Source: Sphingopyxis sp. JAI108
Lineage (GTDB): Bacteria > Pseudomonadota > Alphaproteobacteria > Sphingomonadales > Sphingomonadaceae
Length of the DNA: 64,000 nucleotides
Assembly (NCBI RefSeq): GCF_013410105.1
Contig: NZ_JACCCJ010000003.1
Span: 279,084 to 343,083, forward strand
Reading direction: 5' to 3'
Shown here: piece after piece, positions 1-6,636 of the stretch
How positions within the stretch are numbered: the stretch's first letter is position 1
Layout of the letters: the number at the start of each line of letters is the position of its first letter
Made by a program: the position numbers and the translations under genes
Notes under the pieces: model-generated
Database searches by the model: none
What the model saw: the letters and a program-made list of their open reading frames with translations, nothing else
What the model was told of the DNA's origin: nothing

Positions 1-147
1 CGCCTGAAGGCGATGGGCTTGATCTCCGAGATCGTTTCGTGGAAATTGAAGCTCTACGTGCCGGCAGGGGCTGCTGGCGCCGATGTGTTTGCGCGGCTGG
101 TGGACCGGTTTCCGATCCAGCGTGTCGCGGAACGCAAGGCCGCCTGA
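1..147 (+). CDS. C-terminal end of a probable strawberry-notch-like protein (partial)
   Basis: The reading frame is open from the first base and ends at a TGA at 145-147, leaving 48 residues of a protein cut by the window edge. The tail is basic and hydrophobic and ends in ERKAA. A ribosome binding site and the start of the Toprim gene follow within 12 bases, so the two are probably co-transcribed. In alphaproteobacterial integrative elements the gene before a Toprim/DUF2493 pair is commonly a very large strawberry-notch-like helicase/methyltransferase protein. That assignment rests on gene order and on a weak resemblance of the tail, not on visible motifs. Confidence 0.45.
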   Translation, partial: RLKAMGLISEIVSWKLKLYVPAGAAGADVFARLVDRFPIQRVAERKAA

Positions 148-158
148 AGGAGCCCCGC

Positions 159-1193
159 ATGGAAAGCCCAGCTTCCGAAATCGCACGCCGTCTTGGCGAC
201 AATGCCGAGGCGGTGTGCCGCCGCTATCTTTCCAATGGACGCCGCGAGGGTCATTACTGGCTGGTCGGCGATGTCCATAACACGCCGGGACGGAGCCTCT
301 TCGTCCGGCTCGGCGAGCAATCCGACGGACGCGGACCTGCGGGCAAATGGACCGACGCGGCAAGCGGCGAGCATGGCGATCTCCTCGACGTGATCGCCGC
401 CGCCTGCGGCCATGCAAGCTTTCGCGAGACGCTCGCCGAGGCGCGCCGGTTCCTGAGCCTGCCGCTTCCGCAGGAGGAAAAGCGGAATCCGTCGCCGACC
501 AAAGCGCGAAGGGGCACGGCAGAAGCGGCCCGGCGTCTGTGGGCGGCATCGAAGACCATCGCCGGCAGCCCCGGCGCCGCTTGCCTGGCGAAGCGGTTGA
601 TCGTGTCTGTCGATGCCGCCGATCCCCTGCGCTATCATCCGCAATGTTTCTACCGGCCTTCGCGCGACGATCCGCCGGGCGGCCGGCCAGCCTGGCCCGC
701 GATCATCGCTGCCGTCACCGATCTTGCGGGCGGCATCACCGGCGTTCATCGCACCTGGTTCGATCCCGAGACGATGGCCAAGGCGCCCGTCGCTTGCCCG
801 CGACGCGCGATGGGAAACTTGCTCGGGAACGGTGTCCGATTTGGCGCCGTCGCGCCTGTGATGGCGGCGGGCGAGGGGCTCGAAACCATCCTGTCGCTCC
901 GCGAGGCTGTGCCGGCGATGCCGATGATCGCCGGCCTCTCGGGGGCGCACCTCGCAGCGCTTGAATTTCCGCCCGTCCTGCAGCGCCTCTATGTGGCTTG
1001 CGATGCCGATCCTGCCGGCACGGCGGCGCTCGCCTCGCTTGCCGAGCGGGCAGCCGATGCCGGCATCGCGGTTCTCGCGCTCGAACCGCGCCTCGGAGAT
1101 TTCAACGACGATCTCGTCGCGCACGGGCGCGATGCGCTGGTCCGCGCGTTGCGGGCGCAATTCGCCAGCGCGGACCGATCGGAGTTTCTTTGA
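159..1193 (+). CDS. Toprim-domain protein of a mobile element (DUF7146-like)
   Basis: This 344-residue protein probably belongs to the primase-like Toprim proteins carried by integrative and conjugative elements. The N-terminal third resembles the zinc-free primase-like DUF7146 region (GRSLFVRL and KWTDAASGEHGDLLDVI). The C-terminal half carries a Toprim-like core: VMAAGEGLETILSL supplies the acidic E, and LYVACDADPAGTAAL the DxD-type motif. The ATG at 159 was chosen because a GAAGGAG ribosome binding site ends about seven bases upstream; an in-frame ATG at 39 lies inside the preceding gene. A role in element replication or primer synthesis is inferred from the family. The next gene is the DUF2493 protein with which it usually travels. 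Confidence 0.75.
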   Translation: MESPASEIARRLGDNAEAVCRRYLSNGRREGHYWLVGDVHNTPGRSLFVRLGEQSDGRGPAGKWTDAASGEHGDLLDVIAAACGHASFRETLAEARRFLSLPLPQEEKRNPSPTKARRGTAEAARRLWAASKTIAGSPGAACLAKRLIVSVDAADPLRYHPQCFYRPSRDDPPGGRPAWPAIIAAVTDLAGGITGVHRTWFDPETMAKAPVACPRRAMGNLLGNGVRFGAVAPVMAAGEGLETILSLREAVPAMPMIAGLSGAHLAALEFPPVLQRLYVACDADPAGTAALASLAERAADAGIAVLALEPRLGDFNDDLVAHGRDALVRALRAQFASADRSEFL

Positions 1194-1500
1194 AATCCGG
1201 GATTCGCCGGAATGGGCTCGGGAAGGGGGCGCGGCGTACTCGGCCTCCATCCGCCGGGCGCGCTCCGGCCTTCGCAAGAGGGCGCCTGCGGCAGCCGAGC
1301 CGGCGGCGCAACGGCCGGCGGGCGGCTATTTTCCGCCGGGGCCTTAGGGCCCCTTTGCATCGCGAGGCAAAATAGCCTTAGCCGGCCGTCCTCCGCTGCG
1401 CTCCGGCCGCGGCAAGCCGCGGTGCGCCGCCGCCTCGGCTGCCGCCGGTCGTCGCCGCGAAGGCCGCGCGAGGCGCGGCTCGGACAGACGGAGATCGACA
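1194..1500 (+). other. Intergenic GC-rich structured leader upstream of the DUF2493 gene
   Basis: There is no convincing gene in these 307 bases. The stretch holds a nested inverted repeat (1324-1377) and a GC-rich block at 1387-1443 that resembles the leader in front of the DUF736 gene near 48.2 kb. The elements look like untranslated leader or termination structures typical of mobile-element genes. Confidence 0.5.
1324..1377 (+). terminator. Nested inverted repeat, possible terminator or leader structure
   Basis: A 9-base arm GGCTATTTT (1324-1332) is matched perfectly by AAAATAGCC (1369-1377). Inside lies a 6-bp hairpin GGGGCC/GGCCCC (1338-1343 and 1348-1353) with a TTAG loop, followed by TTT. 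It sits between the Toprim and DUF2493 genes, so it may end the first transcript or regulate the second. Confidence 0.5.
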
Positions 1501-2436
1501 ATGCACGATGCCGCCCATCTTACCGAAGAAACGCCCGGCGAACCCGGACCCACCGAACATCTCCTCCAAGAAATGCAGCTCTACGGATATCGGCCGTTCG
1601 AAGACGACCCCGACCCACGGCCCCTTCCCGATGCCCGGATCGCCGGCGGGGCAATCGCCGACATGTTCAATGGCCTTGCCGCCAGTCTCGAGGGGACGCG
1701 GATCGAACCCGATCTCGACGGCCTGCTCTGGAACCTCGTCAATATCTTTCACCGGGCCGGCGAACGCGTCGAGCGGACGCTCGACGACAATGAGCAGGCA
1801 CAAAGGACGCTCCAGCGCGAGCAGGATGGAAGCGAGATCCGCTCGGTCGAACTCGAACGCAAGATCGCCGAGGGGATCAGCCTGATCGAGCGGCGCGACA
1901 CGATGGAATTCTTCCGCGAAGCCGCCGCGGATCAGTATCGCCTGCGTATGCGGCGGGCATGGACACCGCGGTCGGGTTCGCGCACCTCGCAGCGCACCCT
2001 GACTGCCGCCGTGGTCGACAGCCGCGATTTTCTCGACCGCCGGCTGCGCGAGAAAGCGGCGGCATTGCTCCCGGCGGGAACCCGCATCGGCTTTACCGGG
2101 GGGGCGGACTCGGACGATCATCGCGCGATCTGGGACGCGCTCGACAAGGCGCGTGCGCGGCATCCCGACATGATCCTCCTACACGGTGCGACGCCGACCG
2201 GCGCCGAACGCATCGCGGCATGCTGGGCTGACACCCGCGGTGTCACGCAGGTCGCCTTTCGTCCCGACTGGAAGCGCCACGGCAAGGCCGCGCCGTTCAA
2301 GCGCAACGACCGGATGCTCGAGGCCCTCCCGGCGGGAATCATCATCTTCCCAGGCACCGGCATCCAGGACAATCTCGCCGACAAGGCGAAGAAAATGGGA
2401 ATCGCCCTCTGGGACTTTCGGAGGCGAGGCCAGTAA
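1501..2436 (+). CDS. DUF2493 (SLOG-fold) protein
   Basis: This 311-residue protein ends in a DUF2493 domain, a member of the SLOG nucleotide-binding superfamily. From about residue 195 it shows the family signatures GTRIGFTGGADSDD, ILLHGATPTGAERIAACWA, RNDRMLE and IIFPGTGIQDNLADKA, corresponding to the Rossmann-like ligand-binding loops. The N-terminal 190 residues are charged, probably helical and unassigned. Members travel with Toprim and strawberry-notch genes in sphingomonad integrative elements; their ligand and function are not established. The ATG at 1501 follows GGAGATCGACA closely. The gene ends about 235 bases before the quorum-sensing regulator. Confidence 0.8.
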   Translation: MHDAAHLTEETPGEPGPTEHLLQEMQLYGYRPFEDDPDPRPLPDARIAGGAIADMFNGLAASLEGTRIEPDLDGLLWNLVNIFHRAGERVERTLDDNEQAQRTLQREQDGSEIRSVELERKIAEGISLIERRDTMEFFREAAADQYRLRMRRAWTPRSGSRTSQRTLTAAVVDSRDFLDRRLREKAAALLPAGTRIGFTGGADSDDHRAIWDALDKARARHPDMILLHGATPTGAERIAACWADTRGVTQVAFRPDWKRHGKAAPFKRNDRMLEALPAGIIIFPGTGIQDNLADKAKKMGIALWDFRRRGQ

Positions 2437-2503
2437 ATGGCAGAATCATGACCATTTGGGGAGATGTCCCCGCTCTGGTTCTATCGGCCGAATATATTTG
2501 AAA

Positions 2504-2509
2504 TATAAT
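2504..2509 (+). promoter_or_regulatory. Possible -10 element upstream of the LuxR-type gene
   Basis: TATAAT occurs in an AT-rich patch (2491-2511) that stands out in the GC-rich 235-base gap between the DUF2493 gene and the LuxR-type gene. No good -35 box is visible at 17 bases. I saw no clear lux-box palindrome in this gap. Confidence 0.25.
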
Positions 2510-2671
2510 ATGTTGGCCCGCACTTTCAGATTCTCCCAAGATCGCCTTGACCAGCGGCGATCGACTGTCGCGGGTGGCCCGGCCGGGTAAGACGGCGCGG
2601 CTGCCCGCAATGACGAGGGGCACGCTGACCGGGCCGGGTCGGAAACGCCGGTCGGTGCGCCATGGGTCGCA

Positions 2672-3418
2672 ATGCCAACAATCGACGCCGCGCAGGAATT
2701 CGCGCTCGACGTCACCCGGGTGAAGGACAGGAGGGGGCTGGCCGACCTGCTCGCCGAGGCCTGCCTCGCGATGGGCTGCTCCTGGTTCGCACTCAGCCAT
2801 CATGTCGATTTCCTCGCCGCGCCCGAGCGCGGGATCCGCATCCATAATTATCCGGAGGAATGGGCGCGCTGGTTCGACGAGCGACGGCTTGGCGTCACCG
2901 ATCCCGTACACCGGGCGAGCCAGCGCTGCATGGCCGGTTTCCTGTGGCACGACATGACGCGCTTCGACGCGCGCCGTGCGAGCGATGAGGAAGTGCTCGC
3001 GGCGGCGCGGCATCACGGGATCGGCGATGGACTTACGGTCCCGGCGCATCTGCCGGGCGACGCCCATGGGTCGGTGTCTTTCGCATGGGAGCCGGGAGGG
3101 GAGGCGAGCCAGGAGGCGCTCCTGTTCGCGCGCATGATCGGCGGACCCGCCTTCGAGGCGGCGCGGCTGCTCGCGCATCCTGAGCTTGCCCGAACCGGGC
3201 CGCGGCTGACCGATCGCCAGCGCGAGTGTCTGATCTGGGCCGCCAAGGGCAAGCCGATCTGGAAGATCGCGCGCATTCTCGGCCTCAGTCCCGATACGGT
3301 CCGCGAGCATCTGCGCAACGCGCGGCTGCGCTACGATGCCAATGGCGGCATCACGCTGACGGTGCGGGCGCTCTATGATGGCGACATCAGTTTCGCGGAC
3401 ATCGCCCGGTACCGATAA
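2672..3418 (+). CDS. LuxR-type autoinducer-binding transcriptional regulator
   Basis: This 248-residue protein has the two-domain plan of acyl-homoserine-lactone receptors. The N-terminal autoinducer-binding domain contains NYPEEW, a DPVHRASQ segment (the conserved Asp-Pro) and FLWHD. The C-terminal LuxR helix-turn-helix includes LTDRQRECLIWAAKGKPIWKIARILGLSPDTVREHLRNA. It probably binds the signal made by the adjacent LuxI homologue and regulates downstream genes on the same strand. The start is the ATG at 2672, with only a weak ribosome binding site; an alternative open extension is not needed for the domain. The luxI-type gene begins 86 bases after its stop. Confidence 0.93.
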   Translation: MPTIDAAQEFALDVTRVKDRRGLADLLAEACLAMGCSWFALSHHVDFLAAPERGIRIHNYPEEWARWFDERRLGVTDPVHRASQRCMAGFLWHDMTRFDARRASDEEVLAAARHHGIGDGLTVPAHLPGDAHGSVSFAWEPGGEASQEALLFARMIGGPAFEAARLLAHPELARTGPRLTDRQRECLIWAAKGKPIWKIARILGLSPDTVREHLRNARLRYDANGGITLTVRALYDGDISFADIARYR

Positions 3419-3504
3419 ATCGAGGGACACCCCCCGATCATGCTATGGTGCGCAAGCCAAAAGCGCTTCAATTGGATCGCCTCTTCAAAAAGGAGGCACA
3501 TCCA

Positions 3505-4116
3505 ATGCTGATTACCGTCGACGCTGTGAACCGGACCCGCGAGCATGCGGTGCTCCGCTCGATGTTCGAGGCGCGCAAGCGCGTCTTCATCGACCTCTTG
3601 AAATGGGACATTCCCGCGCTCGCCGATCGTTTCGAGATCGACCAGTTCGATGATATCCACGCCCATTATCTGATCGTGACCGATACGGCGGGCGCGCATC
3701 TCGCCTCGGCGCGGCTGCTCCCGACGACGCGGCCGGCGCTGCTCGACGGCCTTTACCTCGATCTTTGCGACGGACCGGTACCGAGCGGCGAGGCGATCTT
3801 CGAGATCACGCGCTTCTGCCTTTCGCCGGGCATCGGCGCCGAGCGCCGACGGATCGCACGCGACACGCTGCTCGTGGCGCTTGCCGAGTTCGCGATAGCG
3901 AACGACCTCACCACCTTTACCGGCGTCGCCGAACTCCCCTGGTTCCGGCAGATCTGCACCTTCGGCTGGGATTGCCGCGCGCTCGGCGAGACGCGCCTGC
4001 ACGCGGGCCGGGCGCTCGTCGGTCTCGCGATCGAGATCGACGAGACGACAGTCTCGAAACTTGCCGCCGCTGGGATCGTCGGCGAGCGCGCGGCGTTCGC
4101 CGCCGCCGCAGCCTGA
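3505..4116 (+). CDS. LuxI-type acyl-homoserine-lactone synthase
   Basis: This 203-residue protein is an autoinducer synthase, joining S-adenosylmethionine and an acyl donor into an acyl-homoserine lactone. The conserved core is visible: the R, F and W of EARKRVFIDLLKWDIP, the two Asp residues in EIDQFDD, the Arg of ARLLPT, and the Glu and Arg of EITRFCLSP. The start at 3505 is set by an AGGAGG site eight bases upstream (3491-3496); an upstream in-frame ATG at 3445 adds a non-conserved extension. The phytanoyl-CoA-dioxygenase-like gene follows after 12 bases, indicating an operon. The acyl chain length cannot be read from the sequence. Confidence 0.95.
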   Translation: MLITVDAVNRTREHAVLRSMFEARKRVFIDLLKWDIPALADRFEIDQFDDIHAHYLIVTDTAGAHLASARLLPTTRPALLDGLYLDLCDGPVPSGEAIFEITRFCLSPGIGAERRRIARDTLLVALAEFAIANDLTTFTGVAELPWFRQICTFGWDCRALGETRLHAGRALVGLAIEIDETTVSKLAAAGIVGERAAFAAAAA

Positions 4117-4128
4117 AGGAGACGCGCG

Positions 4129-5076
4129 ATGATGATCAATCCCGCCACGCTCGAACCGCAGGCCCTCCGCTCACCGGCAGCCGCGCGTCTGATGGAGGAA
4201 GGCTATGTGATCCTCCGCGGCGCCGCGCCCGCCGACAAGATCGCGGCAATTGCCGCCGACTTTGCGCCGCGCTATGCGGCGACACCCTTCTGCCAAGGCG
4301 GCTTTTACGGCCCGCGCACCAAGCGCTTCGGGCGGCTGCTCATCCGCTCGCCGCTCGTTGAAGGCCTGGTGCTCCACCCCGGTATCTTGGCGATCGCCGA
4401 GGCGGCGCTCGGCCCCTGGTGCGAGCGCATCCAGCTCAATCTCGCGCAGGCGATCGAGCTCCATCCGGGCGCACCTGCGCAGTTTCCACACCGCGATCAG
4501 GACATGTGGCGGGGCTCGCTCGGCGAGGTCGAATATCTGATCAACGTCATGTGGCCGCTGACGCCGTTCACGGCGGAGAATGGCGCGACGATCATCTGGC
4601 CCTCGAGCCATGGCGCCGAGGCGCTGGTCGAGGAGCCGCGCGAGGCGCCGGTCGTCGCGTCCGCCGATCCCGGCGATGCGATCGTCTTCCTGGGCTCGAC
4701 GCTGCACGGCGCCGGGGCCAATGCGAGCGACGGCGCCCGGCAGGGTATCATCATCAGCTACTGCCTCGGGTGGCTCAAACCTTATGAAAACCAGTGGCTG
4801 GCCTATCCGCCCGACATCGCGCGGGCCTTCTCGCCCGAGCTTGCTGGGCTCGCAGGCTATGCGCAGCACCGGCCCAATCTCGGCAATTTCGAAGGGCAAT
4901 GCCCGTCGATCCTGTTCGGTGGCTATCCGCAGGAACCTGTAGCAGCGATCGATGCGCTGCGTCCCGACCAGGAGGCGTTGCTCGCAGAGCATATCGCCGC
5001 GCAGCGACGGGCCGGAATGGAGGGGGCTGCGGAAGGGGAGGCCGGTGGGGCGGCGCGCGGGGCGAGGGCGGCATGA
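4129..5076 (+). CDS. Phytanoyl-CoA dioxygenase (PhyH)-family 2-oxoglutarate oxygenase
   Basis: This 315-residue protein carries the PhyH-family iron site: H121-R-D123 (in QFPHRDQDMW), a distal His at 193 (GSTLHGAG), and Arg204 placed to bind 2-oxoglutarate. Members hydroxylate an unactivated carbon of a small molecule or peptide; the substrate here is unknown. It lies 12 bases after the luxI gene and overlaps the GntR gene by four bases (ATGA), so expression is coupled to both. From memory, luxI followed by a phyH-like gene recurs in sphingomonads. Its position just before a lasso peptide precursor makes a tailoring role conceivable but unproven. Confidence 0.85.
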   Translation: MMINPATLEPQALRSPAAARLMEEGYVILRGAAPADKIAAIAADFAPRYAATPFCQGGFYGPRTKRFGRLLIRSPLVEGLVLHPGILAIAEAALGPWCERIQLNLAQAIELHPGAPAQFPHRDQDMWRGSLGEVEYLINVMWPLTPFTAENGATIIWPSSHGAEALVEEPREAPVVASADPGDAIVFLGSTLHGAGANASDGARQGIIISYCLGWLKPYENQWLAYPPDIARAFSPELAGLAGYAQHRPNLGNFEGQCPSILFGGYPQEPVAAIDALRPDQEALLAEHIAAQRRAGMEGAAEGEAGGAARGARAA

Positions 5077-5699
5077 GCCCCGGCGCGACGATGGAGCGCG
5101 TCTATCTCGCCCTGAAGGCGCGTATTCTCGCCGGCGAGTTCACGCCGGGGACGCGGCTCGATCCCGCGCAGCTTTCGCGCTCGCTCGCGGCGAGCGCGAC
5201 GCCCGTTCGCGACGCGCTCAACCGGCTGTCGGGCGAGCGCATGGTCGAAAGTTGGCATCAGGACGGGTTTCGCCAGCCGCAACTGGCCGAGGGCGACATC
5301 GCCGATCTCCATGGCTGGCTCGGCACTTTGCTCTCGCTCGCGCTGAAAGGTCCGAGGCCGCGTCCGGAAAGCCCCGACGTCCTTCTCGAGCTCGCGGCTC
5401 ACGACCGCTATCCTGATGCGGTCGACCGCCTGTTCCGGACGATCGCGATCGGTACGGCAAATCGAGAACTGCAATATTCGATCGTGAATGCGATCGAACG
5501 CTCTGCTGTTTTTCGCGAGGCGGAAGCGAAAATCGACGAGCGAGCCGAGGAGGCTCTGGCTGCGATGGCGGACGATTATCGCTTCGGCCGTTGGAGCGCT
5601 TTGCGCAGCAAAATCACGCGCTTCCATCGCCAGCGCGTGCGGCTTGCGGGCCGCGTGGCGGCGCATCTTCGCCCACGTTCGCAGCCCTTCAGACAATAA
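5073..5699 (+). CDS. GntR-family transcriptional regulator
   Basis: This 208-residue protein opens with a GntR winged helix-turn-helix: MERVYLALKARILAGEF, GTRLDPAQLSRSLAASATPVRDALNRLSGER and a following wing. The rest is helical and resembles an FCD-like effector domain without the metal-binding residues being clear. The ATG at 5073 overlaps the PhyH stop (ATGA). Longer in-frame extensions upstream lie inside the phyH gene and are discarded. The lasso precursor starts 93 bases downstream on the same strand, so this regulator is a candidate local controller of the dioxygenase or the lasso genes. Confidence 0.85.
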   Translation: MSPGATMERVYLALKARILAGEFTPGTRLDPAQLSRSLAASATPVRDALNRLSGERMVESWHQDGFRQPQLAEGDIADLHGWLGTLLSLALKGPRPRPESPDVLLELAAHDRYPDAVDRLFRTIAIGTANRELQYSIVNAIERSAVFREAEAKIDERAEEALAAMADDYRFGRWSALRSKITRFHRQRVRLAGRVAAHLRPRSQPFRQ

Positions 5700-5715
5700 T
5701 CGGCCGATATTTTCG

Positions 5716-5721
5716 TATAAA
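5716..5721 (+). promoter_or_regulatory. Possible -10 box for the lasso operon
   Basis: TATAAA sits in the AT-rich run around 5708-5727, 72 bases before the precursor start. No strong -35 box is evident. It could give the lasso genes their own promoter in addition to read-through from the quorum-sensing/GntR transcript. Confidence 0.25.
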
Positions 5722-5756
5722 ATTCCTATCTGGCGCGGCTGTCTTAGCTTGGGGAT

Positions 5757-5774
5757 TGCCGCAATTCCGCGGCA
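5757..5774 (+). promoter_or_regulatory. Inverted repeat before the lasso precursor RBS
   Basis: TGCCGC (5757-5762) and GCGGCA (5769-5774) form a perfect 6-bp inverted repeat with a 6-base spacer. It lies a few bases upstream of the AAGGAGGG ribosome binding site (5781-5788). It could be an operator half-site pair or a leader hairpin; the evidence is only the symmetry and the position. Confidence 0.3.
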
Positions 5775-5792
5775 TGATCAAAGGAGGGTCCC

Positions 5793-5930
5793 ATGGACCG
5801 CAATGACATCGTCGAAGACGGCATCGAAGAACTGGGCGTCGCGAGCGTCGAGACGCTCGGCCAGATCCCGCGCCGGCCGGAAGCCGATGGCGTCCAGTTC
5901 GGGCTGGGCGGCGGCATTTCGGCCGAATGA
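5793..5930 (+). CDS. Lasso peptide precursor (45 aa)
   Basis: This short gene has an excellent AAGGAGGG ribosome binding site and encodes a 45-residue precursor directly before the lasso B and C enzymes. The predicted leader is residues 1-22, acidic and ending SVETL; Thr21 sits at position -2, the residue the cyclase/peptidase system usually requires. The predicted core starts at Gly23 and is 23 residues long. Glu30 falls at core position 8, so a Gly1-Glu8 macrolactam ring (GQIPRRPE) is expected. The tail is glycine-rich and ends GGGISAE, with Phe36, Leu38 and Ile42 as the only large plug candidates. The ring is unusual for two adjacent arginines and two prolines. It is too short for routine gene finders. 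Confidence 0.88.
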   Translation: MDRNDIVEDGIEELGVASVETLGQIPRRPEADGVQFGLGGGISAE

Positions 5931-5938
5931 CGGACCGG

Positions 5939-5966
5939 AGGGCGCGCCGCGCAAACGCCGCGCCCT
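5939..5966 (+). terminator. Stem-loop between lasso A and B genes
   Basis: AGGGCGCG (5939-5946) pairs perfectly with CGCGCCCT (5959-5966) around a 12-base loop and is followed by CTCTTTCC. It starts eight bases after the precursor stop and ends seven bases before the B gene start. A partial terminator or mRNA-stabilising hairpin here would raise precursor over enzyme levels, as expected for peptide clusters. Confidence 0.55.
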
Positions 5967-5973
5967 CTTTCCG

Positions 5974-6636
5974 ATGGATCATCATCTCCTTCCTCATGTG
6001 AGCTTCGGTTTCCTGGGCGACCGTGCCGTTGCGCTCGACCTTCGCTCGGACCGCTATTTCCTGATCGCGGCCGAGGAAGCCCTCGCGCTTCGTGCCGCGG
6101 GTGCGGGGACGCACGGGGAGGCAGAGCTTTCCGGTCTCGACGCGCTCGTGCGACGGCGCCTGATCGGCGAGGGAGAGGGTTTGGCCATTGCGCCTGTCGT
6201 CGCCGAGCCGCTCGTCCGATCGGCGCTCGAGATGGAAGCGAGACGCGGACATGTGGGCTGGGCCGAGGCTGCGTGGAGCCGGGGGGAGGCGGCTCTCTGC
6301 CTTCGTCTATTGGGTTTACACCGCACGCTCGCACGTTGGCACCGCATTCGCGAGCGTTTCGCGCGAAAGAAGCTTAGTCCATCTTCCGAGCAGCTCGCAG
6401 TGGAGATCGCGCAGGGATTTGCCGACGCCCGCCTATTGCTCCCTGCCAAGACCCTGTGCGTCCCAGACAGTCTCGCGCTTGCCCGAATTCTCTGGCGCCG
6501 CGGAATCGACGCCGATGTCTTTTTCGGAGTTCGTCTCGCACCCTTTCTTGCCCATGCCTGGGTCCAGCGAGGCGATACGCTCCTGTCCGACACGGTGAAT
6601 ACGGTCGGCGAATATACGCCGGTGTTCCGACTGTGA
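5974..6636 (+). CDS. Lasso peptide leader peptidase (B protein, fused B1-B2)
   Basis: This 220-residue protein matches the proteobacterial single-chain B protein. The N-terminal ~80 residues fit the PqqD-like leader-recognition domain (SFGFLGDRAVALDLRSDRYF). The C-terminal part is the transglutaminase-like cysteine protease with the triad Cys162 (TLCVPDSLALARIL), His194 (LAHAWV) and Asp206 (TLLSDTVN). It removes the leader after Thr-Leu so the cyclase can close the ring. The ATG at 5974 was chosen because the extension upstream overlaps the precursor in another frame. The C gene overlaps its stop by four bases (GTGA). Confidence 0.93.
   Translation: MDHHLLPHVSFGFLGDRAVALDLRSDRYFLIAAEEALALRAAGAGTHGEAELSGLDALVRRRLIGEGEGLAIAPVVAEPLVRSALEMEARRGHVGWAEAAWSRGEAALCLRLLGLHRTLARWHRIRERFARKKLSPSSEQLAVEIAQGFADARLLLPAKTLCVPDSLALARILWRRGIDADVFFGVRLAPFLAHAWVQRGDTLLSDTVNTVGEYTPVFRL

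Noticed and set aside
54..1277. Long open frame antisense to the Toprim gene
   Set aside because: It is Arg/Ala-rich with no domain and mirrors the codon structure of the real gene on the other strand.
3419..3504. Possible lux box before luxI
   Set aside because: I looked for an 18-20-base palindrome and found no convincing symmetry.
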